Positions 9,034 through 19,600 are shown, counted from the stretch's first letter. The stretch: DNA of 64,000 nt from Hymenobacter negativus (GCF_017571495.1 NZ_JAGETZ010000021.1:1-64000); one strand, 5' to 3'. The notes: generated by a model not told the origin, from the letters alone. A program made the numbers and translations.

Positions 9034-11055
9034 TTAAATGCCGGTGCGGATGATAATCCAGCTCGTGCCGTCGGAGATGGCGGTGACGACTTTGGACGAG
9101 CCCGTGGTGTTCATGTCGAAGGTGTTGCCGGCGGTGATGGTGGCTGAGCCGTCAAGAATGGAGCTGTTGCTGGAGAGCTTGGCCGCGACGCTGCCACCGT
9201 TGCGCAGGTAGTAGATGCGCCCCTTGCAGGTGCTGGCCCCGGGCAGCAGATAGTGCTGGGTGCTGGTGCCGCTGGGCGCCAGGCCGTAGTAGCCGGCCCC
9301 CAGGTCCGTTATATTGGGTGCGCCCTGGTCCAGGCCGTTAGCGCCCGAGAGGGCGCTGCCACCGCCGCTGTAGCCCGTCTGCACGCCCACGGCAAAGGTG
9401 CCGTTTACCTGCAGGCTACTGTGGGGCGCCGACACGCCAACCCCCACCCGAATGGCGTCGTTGTTGCCGGGCAAGGCCCCCAGCACCAACGATTGGCTTT
9501 GGGTGACCGTGGCGTTGTTGCCGATGATGTAGGCGTCGTACAAGCCCGGGCTGGCCTGCACGCTGCCGCCGATGAGGATGTTGTTGCTGCTGCTGCCGTT
9601 CAGGTTGCTGCCGGAAGCGCCCCCGAGAATGATGTTGGCGTTGCCCAGGGCCCGGCCCGAGCCCTGACTGCCGGCGGAATTGCCGACGAACACGTTGTTG
9701 CCGCCCCCGGTCATGTTCAACCCGGCATCATTGCCCAGCAGAGTATTGCCGGCATCCGTCGCCTGTTGGCCGGCCCGGTAGCCGAGGAACGTATTTGAGC
9801 CGGCGTTGCTGCTTTCCCCGGCCTTGGCCCCCACGAAGACGTTTTGCATTGCAGTAGTCACCGCCACGCCGGCATTGAAGCCCAGCAGCACCGACAGTGA
9901 GCCGGGCGTGTTGTTGCCCAGGTTTACCCGGCCGTTGCCGTACACCCGGAAGGCCTCGTCGCCATTGCGCTTGAAAATGAGGTCCTGGTTGTTGGTGGTG
10001 CCCACAAACTCGTTGCCGTTCGTTGCGTTGCCCGTCAGGCTCCAGCCGCTGCTGCCGGGGATGGTGGCCCAGGTGTTGTCGCCGCGCAGGTAGGTGCTGC
10101 TGCTGGCCGTGCCCGTGGCGGCCAGCTTCGGGATGGTCACCGCGTCGTCGGCCAGCTTGGCGCTGGTCACGGCGTTGTCGGCCAGCTTGGCGGTGCCGAT
10201 GGCGCCGGTGTTGACCGTCGGGTTCGGGTACGAGCCGGTCAGGTCGCCGCCGGCCGTGCCGCTGGGGGCGCCCCCGCCGCTCGGAATGGCCTGGGTGCTC
10301 AGGTCACCATTGGCGTCGGCCACCACCATGCGGCTGCCGGTGCCGGCCAGGCCGCGCAGCCGGGTGCTGCCGTTCACGTCGAATTTAGCCAGAGGGTCGT
10401 TGGTGCCGACGCCCACGTTGCCGCCGGGCTTCAGAAACAAGCGGTAGTCGGCCACACCGCTTTCCGCGACGTTCAGCCCGTTGCTGGTGCCGCTGGTGGT
10501 CAGGCCCAGGTGCCAGCGATTAGTGCCCGTGTTGTTGCGCAGCTGCACGGCGTCGTTGGTGGTATTGCCCTGCACCGTGAGCGGTAAGTTGGCCGTAGTG
10601 CTGCCGATGCCCACATTGCCGGTGCCGGAAAAAGTGAGGTCGTTGGTGCCCAGCGGCACGTTGGTATCTGCCGTGAGGGCGGTGCCACCCAGGCTTACGG
10701 TGGTGGTGGAGCCGCTGGTGCTGGCGCTCAGGCCCGGGCCGGCCGCCACGGCAAGCGGGGTTGGGTTCAGGTACACCCAAGTGGCTGGGCTGCCGGCGTA
10801 GTACCAGAAACCCGTCTGGGTGCCGCCGCTGGTGGTGCCATCGGTCTGGTACACCATCAGGCCCTGGGGCGGGCTCGTGATGGCCAGGCGCTGGGCCTGG
10901 GTCAGGCGTGGGATGAGCAGGCCCTTGTCGGCCGCCGTGATGTCGAGCGCGGCTTTGGCATTGGGCGTGGTGGTGCCGATGCCAATGTTCTGGGCCTGCG
11001 CAGCCAGCGGCAGGGCGGCCACCGCTGCGGCCAATACGGGTAAGCAAAGTCTCAT
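9034..11055 (-). CDS. Secreted tail-fibre/YadA-head-like protein
   Basis: This 673-aa protein has a signal peptide (MRLCLPVLAAAVAALPLAAQAQ) followed by NIGIGTTTPNAKAALDI and LIPRLTQAQRLAI, a signature of Bacteroidota fibre-like proteins. A stalk-like repeat at about 285-312 (TAKLADNAVTSAKLADDAVTIPKLA) resembles phage tail-fibre shafts. Residues about 387-525 contain spaced GN.NTFLGY.AG and GNDAG..NVFVGNSAG units resembling the left-handed beta-roll of YadA-type trimeric adhesin heads. The C-terminus (IIIRTGI) has no T9SS sorting domain and no autotransporter barrel, so its export and anchoring route is unclear. It lies downstream of palindrome copy 1 and leads into the T9SS gene ending at 7579. 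Trimer formation is inferred from the repeats. Confidence 0.82.
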   Translation of the reverse strand: MRLCLPVLAAAVAALPLAAQAQNIGIGTTTPNAKAALDITAADKGLLIPRLTQAQRLAITSPPQGLMVYQTDGTTSGGTQTGFWYYAGSPATWVYLNPTPLAVAAGPGLSASTSGSTTTVSLGGTALTADTNVPLGTNDLTFSGTGNVGIGSTTANLPLTVQGNTTNDAVQLRNNTGTNRWHLGLTTSGTSNGLNVAESGVADYRLFLKPGGNVGVGTNDPLAKFDVNGSTRLRGLAGTGSRMVVADANGDLSTQAIPSGGGAPSGTAGGDLTGSYPNPTVNTGAIGTAKLADNAVTSAKLADDAVTIPKLAATGTASSSTYLRGDNTWATIPGSSGWSLTGNATNGNEFVGTTNNQDLIFKRNGDEAFRVYGNGRVNLGNNTPGSLSVLLGFNAGVAVTTAMQNVFVGAKAGESSNAGSNTFLGYRAGQQATDAGNTLLGNDAGLNMTGGGNNVFVGNSAGSQGSGRALGNANIILGGASGSNLNGSSSNNILIGGSVQASPGLYDAYIIGNNATVTQSQSLVLGALPGNNDAIRVGVGVSAPHSSLQVNGTFAVGVQTGYSGGGSALSGANGLDQGAPNITDLGAGYYGLAPSGTSTQHYLLPGASTCKGRIYYLRNGGSVAAKLSSNSSILDGSATITAGNTFDMNTTGSSKVVTAISDGTSWIIIRTGI

Positions 11056-11096
11056 GGGAAGTACTTGAAGGAGAAAAAAAGAAGGATTCAGTCAGT

Positions 11097-11106
11097 GGCT
11101 GCAAAA
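11097..11106 (-). promoter_or_regulatory. Putative promoter -7 box TTTTGCAGCC upstream of the fibre-like gene
   Basis: The minus strand reads TTTTGCAGCC here. The identical 10-mer occurs at 16230-16239 upstream of the first giant T9SS gene. In both cases the first T lies 32-33 bases past the palindrome core. Bacteroidota promoters use a -7 element of the form TAnnTTTG, so the TTTG fits, although the TA half is poor. Confidence 0.45.
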
Positions 11107-11133
11107 TTTCACGGCAGGCTCGCTGATACCAAA

Positions 11134-11167
11134 GCGGCCTTGTACCCTAAACAGGGTACAAGGCCGC
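11134..11167. repeat. Shared palindrome, copy 1 (candidate response-regulator operator)
   Basis: The arms 11134-11148 and 11153-11167 pair perfectly over 15 bp around the spacer AAAC. The inner 24 bp (11139-11162) is CTTGTACCCT, spacer, AGGGTACAAG, identical to copies at 16273-16296 and, inverted, 20608-20631. It lies 78 bp upstream of the fibre-like gene and 31 bp beyond the stop of the giant gene ending at 11198. It could therefore also serve as that gene's terminator (TTTGG follows on the minus strand). Outer bases GCGGC and GCCGC add to the stem but are not shared with the other copies. Confidence 0.85.
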
Positions 11168-11197
11168 CCAACTCCTAGCCCCGAAGCCGTCGCCGGC

Positions 11198-14100
11198 TTA
11201 TTCCACCACCAGGCGGCGGGCTTGGCCGCCGCTGCGCACCACGTACACCCCAGCCGCCAGCCCGGCTGGCAGGGTGAGGCGGGCGGTGCCGGCAGCGTCG
11301 GCCGTGGCCTGGGCCACTGCGCTGCCCAGGGCGTCAAGCACTTCAACCTCGTTGCCAGCCACCAGACCGGTCACGGCCACGGCCGAGCGGGCGGGGTTAG
11401 GATAGAGCGTGAGCAGGCCCGAGCCGCCCACCGTCACGGCGCGCATGGGCGAGTAGGCAAAGGTGCCATCCGCATCCACCTGCCGCAGGCGGTAGTAGAC
11501 GAGGGTCAGCGACTTGGGCGTCTGGGCGTCGCGGAAGGCATAGTCCGTCGCGCCGGCCTTGCTGCCTTGCGCCGCCACTTCGCCAATGCGAGCGAAGGTT
11601 TTGCCGTCCAGGCTGCGCTCGATTTCGAACCGGGCGCTGTTTTTCTCGGAGGCCGTGCGCCAGGCCAGCCGGGCCGCCGCGCCCTCAGCTTCGGCCGTAA
11701 AGGCGGTGAGTTCGACGGGCAGCGGCGTGGTGCTGCCGGTTAGGTAGAACTCCGAAAAATGGTCGGCCACAGTGGCTTGAGCCACAAACCAGACCACGCC
11801 GTTGCCGGGGGTGCTGGCGGTCAGGTTCAGGGTGCGCGACTCGCCGGTGGCGGCGTTGTTGCTCAGGTTGCAATCCTCATTCGGGCCGCTGTACTGCGTG
11901 CTTTTTAGGTTGGCATAAGTCACGGCCGCGTCAGCAGCCTGCAGGCGGGAAAACTCGGTGGTCAGGCCATAGAAGCGCACGTTGACGCTGCTGCCGGTGA
12001 AAGTGGAGTTGGTGGCGGTAAGGCGCCAGTTTCGGTCGAGGTACTTGTGAGCCCGGCCGTCCTGGCGCACGGCGCTGGCCGTGCCGGCGACGAGGAACTG
12101 CACGCTCACTGTGCCCAGCGCGGCGCGCGTGTCCTGCAGGGCAGCCACCACCTGACCGTTGCTGGCCAGCAGGTAGTGCCAGTTGCCGTCGCCAGTGGCG
12201 GTGTAGCCGGTCGTTGTCAGGCAGCTGGCCACGGCGTCGTACACTTTCAGCACCGAGAAAGCCGGGCCGCTGGTGCTGCTCACGCCGTTCGATGTCACCA
12301 CCACCGCGCTGCTGCCCACGGCGGCGCCCACCGGCACCGTGGCCGTGAGCGAGGTAGCCGAGTTATACGTCACGCTGCTGGCCGCCACCCCGCCGAAGCT
12401 CACAGTGCTGCCGCTCACGAAGCGCGTACCCGTGATAGTAACGGGCATACCCGGCAGCTCGGCGCTGGCGCTCAGGGCCGTGATGGTGGGCGGCAGCGCG
12501 TAGATGATGGTGAATTGCGCAGCGGCCGAGTTGTTGTTGCCGGCGTCGTCCTGGGCACGGCTGGCGGCGATGTTGACTGTAATGGTCGACGGGGCACTGC
12601 TCGGCGTCACGGTGAAGGTGTATTGGCTGGCGCTGACCACGGTCAGGGCGCTTTTGGTGCCGCCCGTCACCGTTACATCGCCGATGGCGAAGTTCGACAC
12701 GCCTTCCGAGAAGGTGATGGTGAAGGGCACGGGACTGGTACTGGTGCTGCTGCCCGACGGCCCGACCGAACTGCTGATAACCACCGTGGGCGCCACCGTA
12801 TCCACCGTGAACGTGTTGGTGGCGCTGTTCAGGCTCACGGGCTGGCCGGTGGTTTGGGCGGTGGCGTACACCGTATGCGAACCCTCGCTCAGGGCGGTGG
12901 TCTGGGTTTTGCTCCAGTTGCCGTTGCCATTGTTGGCCGTCACGGTGCCAATGCTCACGCCGTCCACGTACACCGTGACGGTGCTGCCGGCCGGGGCCGA
13001 GCCAGTGTAAGTGGGCGTGTTGTCGCTGGTACTGCTGCCGTCGGCGGGCGTGTCAACCTGCGGGGTGGCGGTGCGGAGCGTCAGGGTAACGGCTTTGGTG
13101 ACGGCGGCGCTGGCCGCGCTGCCGTCGTTGGCCACGAAGCTCACGGTGCGGGTGGCCGTGCTGGGCGTGCCAGCGGTGTTGTTGTAGGTAATGGCCCGCA
13201 GCGCGGTCTGCCACTGGGCTTTGGTGGCCGTGGCCCCAGCCGAAGTCAGCGAGAGAATGCCCGTGCCAGCGGCGTAGCTGGCGCCGATGTTGCCGAAGAT
13301 GGTGATGCTCGTGTTCGAGAAGGCCAGCACGTCCTGGGTGCTCAGAAAACCGGTGGTCAGGCGCACCGAGGCCGAGGCCAGGGTGGCGTTGTCCGTATCG
13401 GTCACGGTGAGGCCGGCGTCCACAGCCACGGGGCCGGCGCCCTGCGTCCAGGCGGTGCTGCCGGTGGTGGCGGTTAGCACGGGCGCGTCGTTGGTCGAGC
13501 CCACGGTGATGTTCACGATGTCCGAATCCGATTTAGCGCCGCCGGTGCCGGTGTTGCCCAAGTCGTTGGCAGCCAGCGTCAGCGAGGCCGTGCCGTTGAA
13601 GTTGAGCGTGGGCGTGAACACCAGCCCGTTGAGGGCCGCGTTGATGCTGGCGAGCGTGCCCCGAAACGTCATCGCGGCGTCGGCCGCGCCGTCGCCCACC
13701 GTGAACGTCAGCCCCGTGGTGCGGCTGAGGGTGAACGTGCCGTTAGCCGCTGTCAGAGTGATTTCCACGTTGCCCGAGCCCGCATCCGCGTCGCTTACGC
13801 TAATTACGTTATTTCCGGCAGTATTGAAGGTTTTAGGCGTGTCCTCGGCGGTGGTTTGGGTGGCGGGTACGGAGGCTACTGGGGCATCATTCACGCCGGT
13901 AACGGTGGTGGTGGCCGTGGCCGTGTTGTTGGCCGCGGTGGGGTCGAAAGTAGTGCTGCTCACCGTGGCCATAGCCGAGATGGTGCCGCCCTCGCCGGGG
14001 GCCTGAATCTGCACCGTGAGTACGGGCGCCGTGCCCACCGCCAGCGTGCTGCGGGTGGCCGTCGCGGTGCCGCCGGACTGCGACGCCGCCCAGCCCGTGC

Positions 14101-16207
14101 CCGCGGCGCTCAAAAACACCGCCCCGGCCGGCAGCGCCAGCGTGGCCGTGATACCGCTGGCGCTGCTGGGCCCGGCGTTGCTCACGGTGAGCGTGTAGGT
14201 CAGGGTGGCGTCCTCGTTCACGGGGTTGGGCGTCGCGCTCAGCGTCACCGACAGGTCATTCACTGTGCTTACAGTGAAAGAGTTGGTGCTGGTGCCGGTG
14301 CCGTCGGCATTCGTCACCGAAATAGTGCCCGTGGTGGCCCCCGCCGGCACCGAGGCGGTTATCTGGCTGTTGCTGTTCACGGTGACCGTGGTGGCTGTGG
14401 TGCCGTTGAACTTCACCGTGGCCGCGCCCGCGTCGTTGAAGTGGGTGCCGGTGATGGCTACACTGGTGCCTACCGGCCCAGTGGTGGGCGTGAAGCTCGT
14501 CACGGTGGGTACTTCGGCCACATCAGTCACGCCGATGGTGAAGGTTTCCTCGTAGAAAAGCCCGCCTTGGTCGGTGGTGCGGATTTTGACGCTGTAGCTG
14601 TTCCTGGTTTCGTAGTCGAAAGACCCGTTTGTTGTGAGCGTGCTGCCGATGATGTTGAACGAGCCGTTGTCGGCCCCACCCACCGCGAAGGTGTAGGTGA
14701 AGGTGTTGCCCGCGTTCGGGTCGGTGCTGCTGAAAGTGCCCACCGACGTGTTCAAGGGCTGGTTTTCGGCCACGCTGGCGTTGCTCAGGCTGAGGTCGGT
14801 GGGGGCGGCGTTGGGCACCGTCACCGTGAAGTTGCTGCCGCTGCTGGCCGTGCCGCTGGGCGTGGTGGCGCGCACCAGGCCGGTGGTGCTGCCGCTGCCC
14901 ACCGTGAAGGTGAAGCTGGTGGCCGTGGGCGTGCCAGTAATGGTGCCGGCCACGTTGTTCACCGAGGCGGCGGTCACGCCGGCCAGGTTGGTGCCCGTCA
15001 CGGTCACGGTGGTGCCCACCGGCCCGCTCGGGGGCGAGAAGCCGCTGATGGTGGGCGCGGGCGCGGCGACCGTCTGCTCGTAGCGGTCAATGGTGCCGTC
15101 GGCCCGGCCCACCAGCAGGTCCAGCAGCCCGTCGCCGTCGATGTCCGTCACGCAGGGCTTGGCGTTGGTACCCGCCGAGATGCTGTTGAAGGTGCTCGAC
15201 TGCTGGCTGATGGTGTAGCTGCCCGCCGCAATCTGCTCGTAGCGGTAGATGTTGCCGCCGCTCACGCCGAACAGAATGTCAATCAGGCCGTCGCCGTCCA
15301 GGTCCGTGCAAAAGGGCGCGGCGTTGCCCGGCAGCAGCAGGCTGTTGAAGTTGGTGTCGATGCGGTAAAACTGGTCGGTGTTCTCGAAGCTCTGCTGGGA
15401 GTGGCTGGTGATGCCGTCGCCCTTGCCCACTAGCAACTCCAGCCGGCCGTCGCCGTCGAGGTCGGTCATGCTGGGCACGGTGTTGCTGGTGGTCGATATG
15501 CCAGATAAGTTGTTCACCACCAGCGCAAAGGTGGCGGCGCCCACGCCCGTCTGCTCGTACTCGCTCACGGTGCCGTCGCCGCGCCCCAGCACCAGGTTGA
15601 AGCGCCCGTTGCCTTCCAGGTCCACGATGGCCACCGTGGCCTCGGTGCCCATGTCGAGGTTGGCCGAGCCCGTGCTCAGCAGGCCCAGGCTGGTAAAAGT
15701 CGTGCCGTTGGCGGCCGTTTGCTCGTAGCGGGCAATGGTGCCGTCGGCCCGGCCCACCAGCAAGTCGAGGCGGCCGTCGCCGTCGAGGTCAGCCACGGCC
15801 GGCGCGGCGTTGGCGCCGCCGCTCACGCCAGCAAAGTTGTTGGCCACCAGCGTGTAGCTCACGCTGCTGGCCCGCGTCGCCGCAAAGGTGGAAGGCGAGA
15901 AAGCAAAGCCCGCGCCGGTGGTCGCGTTGATGAGCTGCGTGGAGGCCGCCCGGGGCACCACGGCCGTAATCTGCGTGCTGGAATTAACGGTGAACACCGC
16001 CGACAGCTCCCCAAACCGCACGCTGGTGGTACCCGTGAAGCCGCTACCCGTGATGACAACATTGCTGCCCGATGCCCCACTCGCGGGCGAAAAGCCCGTA
16101 ATGGTAGGCTGGGCCCAAGCCGCCGCGCTGCTCAGCAGCAAGAGTAACAAGAGTAGCGTGGCCGGCCACGGCCGGCGCGGGAAAGGAGTACGAGTAAAAG
16201 TTTGCAT
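11198..16207 (-). CDS. Giant mosaic adhesin-like T9SS protein (FG-GAP, IPT, cadherin-like, DUF11)
   Basis: The 1669-aa protein starts at MQTFTRTPFPRRPWPATLLL, the best fit to a signal peptide ending AAAWAQ; the longer open frame to 16423 runs through the palindrome and is not coding. Approximate domain order is: IPT (30-105); five FG-GAP/VCBS repeats with the calcium-loop motif DLDGDGRLDLLVG (120-382); IPT (384-464); cadherin-like (466-565); IPT (566-646); DUF11-like (648-769); two cadherin-like domains (771-1044); bacterial Ig-like (1046-1236); IPT (1237-1317); a shared module (1319-1492); Fn3-like (1492-1589); T9SS sorting domain (1592-1669). No enzyme motif was found, and a large surface adhesin is inferred. 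The next gene upstream is a tandem paralogue. Palindrome copy 2 lies 64 bp upstream of the start. Confidence 0.9.
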   Translation of the reverse strand: MQTFTRTPFPRRPWPATLLLLLLLLSSAAAWAQPTITGFSPASGASGSNVVITGSGFTGTTSVRFGELSAVFTVNSSTQITAVVPRAASTQLINATTGAGFAFSPSTFAATRASSVSYTLVANNFAGVSGGANAAPAVADLDGDGRLDLLVGRADGTIARYEQTAANGTTFTSLGLLSTGSANLDMGTEATVAIVDLEGNGRFNLVLGRGDGTVSEYEQTGVGAATFALVVNNLSGISTTSNTVPSMTDLDGDGRLELLVGKGDGITSHSQQSFENTDQFYRIDTNFNSLLLPGNAAPFCTDLDGDGLIDILFGVSGGNIYRYEQIAAGSYTISQQSSTFNSISAGTNAKPCVTDIDGDGLLDLLVGRADGTIDRYEQTVAAPAPTISGFSPPSGPVGTTVTVTGTNLAGVTAASVNNVAGTITGTPTATSFTFTVGSGSTTGLVRATTPSGTASSGSNFTVTVPNAAPTDLSLSNASVAENQPLNTSVGTFSSTDPNAGNTFTYTFAVGGADNGSFNIIGSTLTTNGSFDYETRNSYSVKIRTTDQGGLFYEETFTIGVTDVAEVPTVTSFTPTTGPVGTSVAITGTHFNDAGAATVKFNGTTATTVTVNSNSQITASVPAGATTGTISVTNADGTGTSTNSFTVSTVNDLSVTLSATPNPVNEDATLTYTLTVSNAGPSSASGITATLALPAGAVFLSAAGTGWAASQSGGTATATRSTLAVGTAPVLTVQIQAPGEGGTISAMATVSSTTFDPTAANNTATATTTVTGVNDAPVASVPATQTTAEDTPKTFNTAGNNVISVSDADAGSGNVEITLTAANGTFTLSRTTGLTFTVGDGAADAAMTFRGTLASINAALNGLVFTPTLNFNGTASLTLAANDLGNTGTGGAKSDSDIVNITVGSTNDAPVLTATTGSTAWTQGAGPVAVDAGLTVTDTDNATLASASVRLTTGFLSTQDVLAFSNTSITIFGNIGASYAAGTGILSLTSAGATATKAQWQTALRAITYNNTAGTPSTATRTVSFVANDGSAASAAVTKAVTLTLRTATPQVDTPADGSSTSDNTPTYTGSAPAGSTVTVYVDGVSIGTVTANNGNGNWSKTQTTALSEGSHTVYATAQTTGQPVSLNSATNTFTVDTVAPTVVISSSVGPSGSSTSTSPVPFTITFSEGVSNFAIGDVTVTGGTKSALTVVSASQYTFTVTPSSAPSTITVNIAASRAQDDAGNNNSAAAQFTIIYALPPTITALSASAELPGMPVTITGTRFVSGSTVSFGGVAASSVTYNSATSLTATVPVGAAVGSSAVVVTSNGVSSTSGPAFSVLKVYDAVASCLTTTGYTATGDGNWHYLLASNGQVVAALQDTRAALGTVSVQFLVAGTASAVRQDGRAHKYLDRNWRLTATNSTFTGSSVNVRFYGLTTEFSRLQAADAAVTYANLKSTQYSGPNEDCNLSNNAATGESRTLNLTASTPGNGVVWFVAQATVADHFSEFYLTGSTTPLPVELTAFTAEAEGAAARLAWRTASEKNSARFEIERSLDGKTFARIGEVAAQGSKAGATDYAFRDAQTPKSLTLVYYRLRQVDADGTFAYSPMRAVTVGGSGLLTLYPNPARSAVAVTGLVAGNEVEVLDALGSAVAQATADAAGTARLTLPAGLAAGVYVVRSGGQARRLVVE

Positions 16208-16229
16208 AAAGAGGAGCATAGGGGTTGGC

Positions 16230-16239
16230 GGCTGCAAAA
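16230..16239 (-). promoter_or_regulatory. Putative promoter -7 box TTTTGCAGCC upstream of the first giant gene
   Basis: This 10-mer is identical to the one at 11097-11106. Here it lies 33 bases past the palindrome core and 22 bp upstream of the chosen ATG at 16207. The match between non-homologous downstream genes suggests selection rather than gene duplication. Confidence 0.45.
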
Positions 16240-16271
16240 CTCTTATGTTTTGGGCTTGCGGTCTGCATCGG

Positions 16272-16297
16272 GCTTGTACCCTAAACAGGGTACAAGC
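16272..16297. repeat. Shared palindrome, copy 2 (candidate response-regulator operator)
   Basis: The arms 16272-16282 and 16287-16297 pair perfectly over 11 bp around the spacer AAAC. The 24-bp core is 16273-16296. This copy has no extended flanking complementarity and no T tract after it in either direction, so it is the copy least compatible with a pure terminator function. It lies 64 bp upstream of the giant gene starting at 16207. Confidence 0.85.
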
Positions 16298-16470
16298 TTT
16301 CTTTTCTTGCTGCTCACAATAGCGCTGCCCGTCGCCAGGTGTATCAGGCATAAAAAGTAAGCTGGGTTTTAACGCAGCAGTGCAGCGGTAATCACAGCAA
16401 CTCCAGTCCAGCCCACCATGCATCCTAAAGTCGGACCCAAACCAACCGCCTTACCCCAAGTACAGCAAAA

Positions 16471-16505
16471 GGCCCGGAATAATGGCTGTAACACCATCCC
16501 GGGCC
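16471..16505 (-). terminator. Intrinsic terminator of the second giant gene
   Basis: Arms GGCCCGG (16471-16477) and CCGGGCC (16499-16505), plus an inner ATGG/CCAT pair, form the stem. TTTTGCTG follows on the minus strand. It lies about 110 bp past the stop at 16619. Confidence 0.75.
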
Positions 16506-16618
16506 CCGATACACTACCAATTATTCTCTTGCTATCCTGCCATGACCAGCGTTCCGGCCCATTCAGGCCGTTCGTTCCTAAGCTGAGCAGCTTTGACCGC
16601 GGGCCAGAGTAAGTATGC

Positions 16619-19600
16619 TTACTCCCGCACGAGGCGAATGGCCCTCGCCCCGGCGCGCACCACATAGACGCCCGCCGGCAGCCCGGCGGACAAGGGCAGC
16701 GTAGCTGTGCCAGCCGCATCGGCCGTGGCAGTGCTCACCTCCCGGCCCAGGCTGTCGAACACGCGCACCCGCGTGCCCAGGACGGTACCGATAAGAGTAG
16801 CACCACCAGCCGTCGGGTTCGGAAACAGAGCCAGTTGGCCCTTCCCTCCTACTACCACATCGCGCACCGGCGAGTAGGTGGAGCTGCCGTTCTGGTCTAC
16901 CTGGCGCAGGCGGTAGTAGATGTGAGTGCGAGTGGGCGAGCTGGCGAGTTTATCATCCAGGTAGGCATAGTCGCTTGGGCTTGTTTTGCTGCCCTGCGCG
17001 GCCAGCCGGCCGATTTTGGCGAACTCGCGGCCATCAGTGCTGCGCTCGATATCGAAATATGCGCTGTTCTTCTCCGAAGCCGTGGCCCAGGCCAGGCGCA
17101 CGGCTGTGCCCTGCTGCTCGGCCGTGAAGCTGGTGAGCTCGACGGGCAGCGGGGCAGTGCTGCCGGTGAGGTAGAACTCGGAGAAATGGTCGGGCACGCT
17201 AGCTTGGGCTACAAACCAGACCACCCCGTTGCCTGGCGTGCTGGCGCTCAGGCTCAGGGTGCGGTGCTGACCGGCAGCGAGGTTGTTGCCGAGCTGGCAA
17301 TCTTCATTGGCTCCGCTGTACTGGGTGGCTTTGAGGTTGGCGTACGTGACGCTGGCATCGGCAGCCACAAGGCGGCCGAACTCAGAGGTGAGCCCGTAGA
17401 AGCGCACGTTGAGGCTGCTACCGGTGAAGGTGGGGTTGGTGGCTATCAGGTGCCAGTTGCGGTCGAGGTAGCGGTGGGCTTTGGCATCCTGGCGCACGGC
17501 GCTGGCCGAGCCGGTAATGAGGAACTGCACGCTGACGGAACCCAGGGCGGCGCGGGTATCCTGCAGGGCGGCCACTACCTGGCCATTCCCAGCCAACAGG
17601 TAGTGCCAGGCCCCATCGCCGGTAGCAGTGTAAGAAGTGGTGGTCAAACAGCTGGCCACTGCATCGTATACTTTGAGCACGCTGAAAGCCGGACTGCCGG
17701 TACTGGGTGCGCCACCAGTGGTTACCACTACGGTGCTGCTGCTCACGGCGGCGCTGGCCGGCACGGTAGCCGTGAGGGAGGTAGCCGAAGTATAAGTAAC
17801 GCTGCTGGCCGCCACCCCGCCGAAGCTGACGGTGCTGGCAGCCGTGAAGCCCGTGCCCGTAATTACCACTGGCATGCCCGGCAGCTCGGCGCTGGGGCTA
17901 ACATTGCTGAGTGTGGGAGCCGGAGCATAGGTAATACTGAACTGAGCAGCAGCGGTGTTGCCGTTGCCGGCGGCGTCGGTGGCCCGGCTGGTGGCAATGT
18001 TGACAGTGATAGGGCCCGCACCGCTGGGCGTCATGGTAAAGGTGTACTGGCTGGCGCTGACCATGGTGAGGGCGCTTTTGGTGCCGCCCGTCACCACAAT
18101 GTCGCCGATGACCAGGCCAGTCACGTCCTCTGAGAAGGTGACGGTGAAGGGAATGGGGTTGGTGCTGGTGGTGCTGCCATTGGCCCCGGCTGAGGAGCTG
18201 ATGCTCACCGTCGGGTCGGCGTTATCAATGGTGAACGTATTGGTGTTGCTGTTGGCACTTACCAGCTGCCCGGTGGTCTGGGCCGTGGCGTACACGGTGT
18301 AGGTGCCATCGGCCAGGGCCGGGCTCTGGGTCTTGCTCCAGTTGCCGTTGCCGGGGTTAGCATTTACCGTCCCGATGCTGACGCCATCGACGTAGACCGT
18401 GACCGTACTGCCGGCGGGGGCCGTGCCGCTATAGGTGGGCGTGGTATCGGTACTGCTGCTTGCGTTGACGGGGTTGTTCAAAACGGGAGCGACCGTGGTA
18501 ACCGGGGCGTAGGTGATGCTGAACTGGGTGGCAGGAATGTTACCATTGCCGGTCGCATCGGCGGCCACGCCGGCGGCCACATCCACCCTTACGATGCCGG
18601 CGGCAGTGGGCGTCACATTGAAGGTGTAGAATCCGCCGCTGCCAGTCAGGCCGCTTTTCGTCCCGTTGGTGACGGTGATGCTGCTTATTCCGAAGCCGGA
18701 TACCGATTCGGAAAAGGTCACCGAAAACGGAATGGGCGAACTGGTGGTGCTGCTGCCTGAGGCCCCAACCGAACTATTGATGATAGCGAGGGGGGCCACG
18801 CCATCGACGAGCACCCCCGTGGTGCTGCCCACACTATTAAGCGTGAGAATAGCATTGAGGCTGCTGGCGTTGCGAATAGTGCCACCGTTGAGGCTGATGG
18901 CGCTGCCCAAAGCCACGCCGTTGGTGTCGGCATCACCGCTGGGCACGGTGTAGCGGAAGACGAGGGCGGTGCTGCCGCTGCCGCTCACGTAGCTGGCCGT
19001 GCGGGCCGCAGCGCCCACCGTCAGGGCCAGAGTGGGTGTACCAGTTACCGTCACGGCCTGGTCGAAATTGACGGTAAAATTCAGGTTTTGCCCAATGCCA
19101 TAGGTGGCATTGGCTGGTACGGCTACGCTGGTAACCACCGGTTGCTGTATCACTGTGAAGCTACTGCCCGTGGCTGTGCCGCCGGGCGAGGTCACGCTCA
19201 CTGCGCCGGTGGCGCTGCCCGCGCCCACCGTAAAGGTGAGGCTGGTAGCGGTGGGCGTACCCGTAATGGTGCCAGCTACGCCATTTACCGTCGCGACCGT
19301 CACCTCATTGAGGTTCGTGCCGGTGATGGTCACACTGGTGCCCACCGGGCCGCTAGGGGGCGTGAAGCTGGTAATGGTTGGGGTCGGATACTGCTCCAGG
19401 TAGCGGATGTCGCCGTTCGTGCTGCCGATAAGCAGGTCGAGCAGGCCGTCGCCGTCCAGGTCGGCGCTGAAGGGCGAGTCGTAGCCGTCACCGAGGGGCA
19501 GGAGCGTCGTCAGCGGGCCGAAGCTGGTGCTGTTGGCCGCCGTTTGCTCGGCGCGCAGCATCGAGGAAAAGAAGGTACCCACCACCAGGTCCAGTAGCCC

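Larger units (their letters stand above)
16208..16618. other. 411-bp intergenic region with terminator and palindrome
   Basis: This spacer between the two giant T9SS genes contains, in minus-strand order, the terminator of the upstream gene (16471-16505), palindrome copy 2 (16272-16297) and the TTTTGCAGCC box (16230-16239). Short open frames here have no domain character. Confidence 0.7.

Noticed and set aside
11134..11167. Copy 1 as only an ordinary terminator
   Set aside because: It may act as one, but copies 2 and 3 are not placed after a stop with a T tract, so termination does not explain the shared core.
16208..16423. Longer start for the first giant gene at 16423
   Set aside because: It would encode the palindrome and Cys-rich sequence before the signal peptide. 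The ATG at 16207 gives a normal signal peptide.
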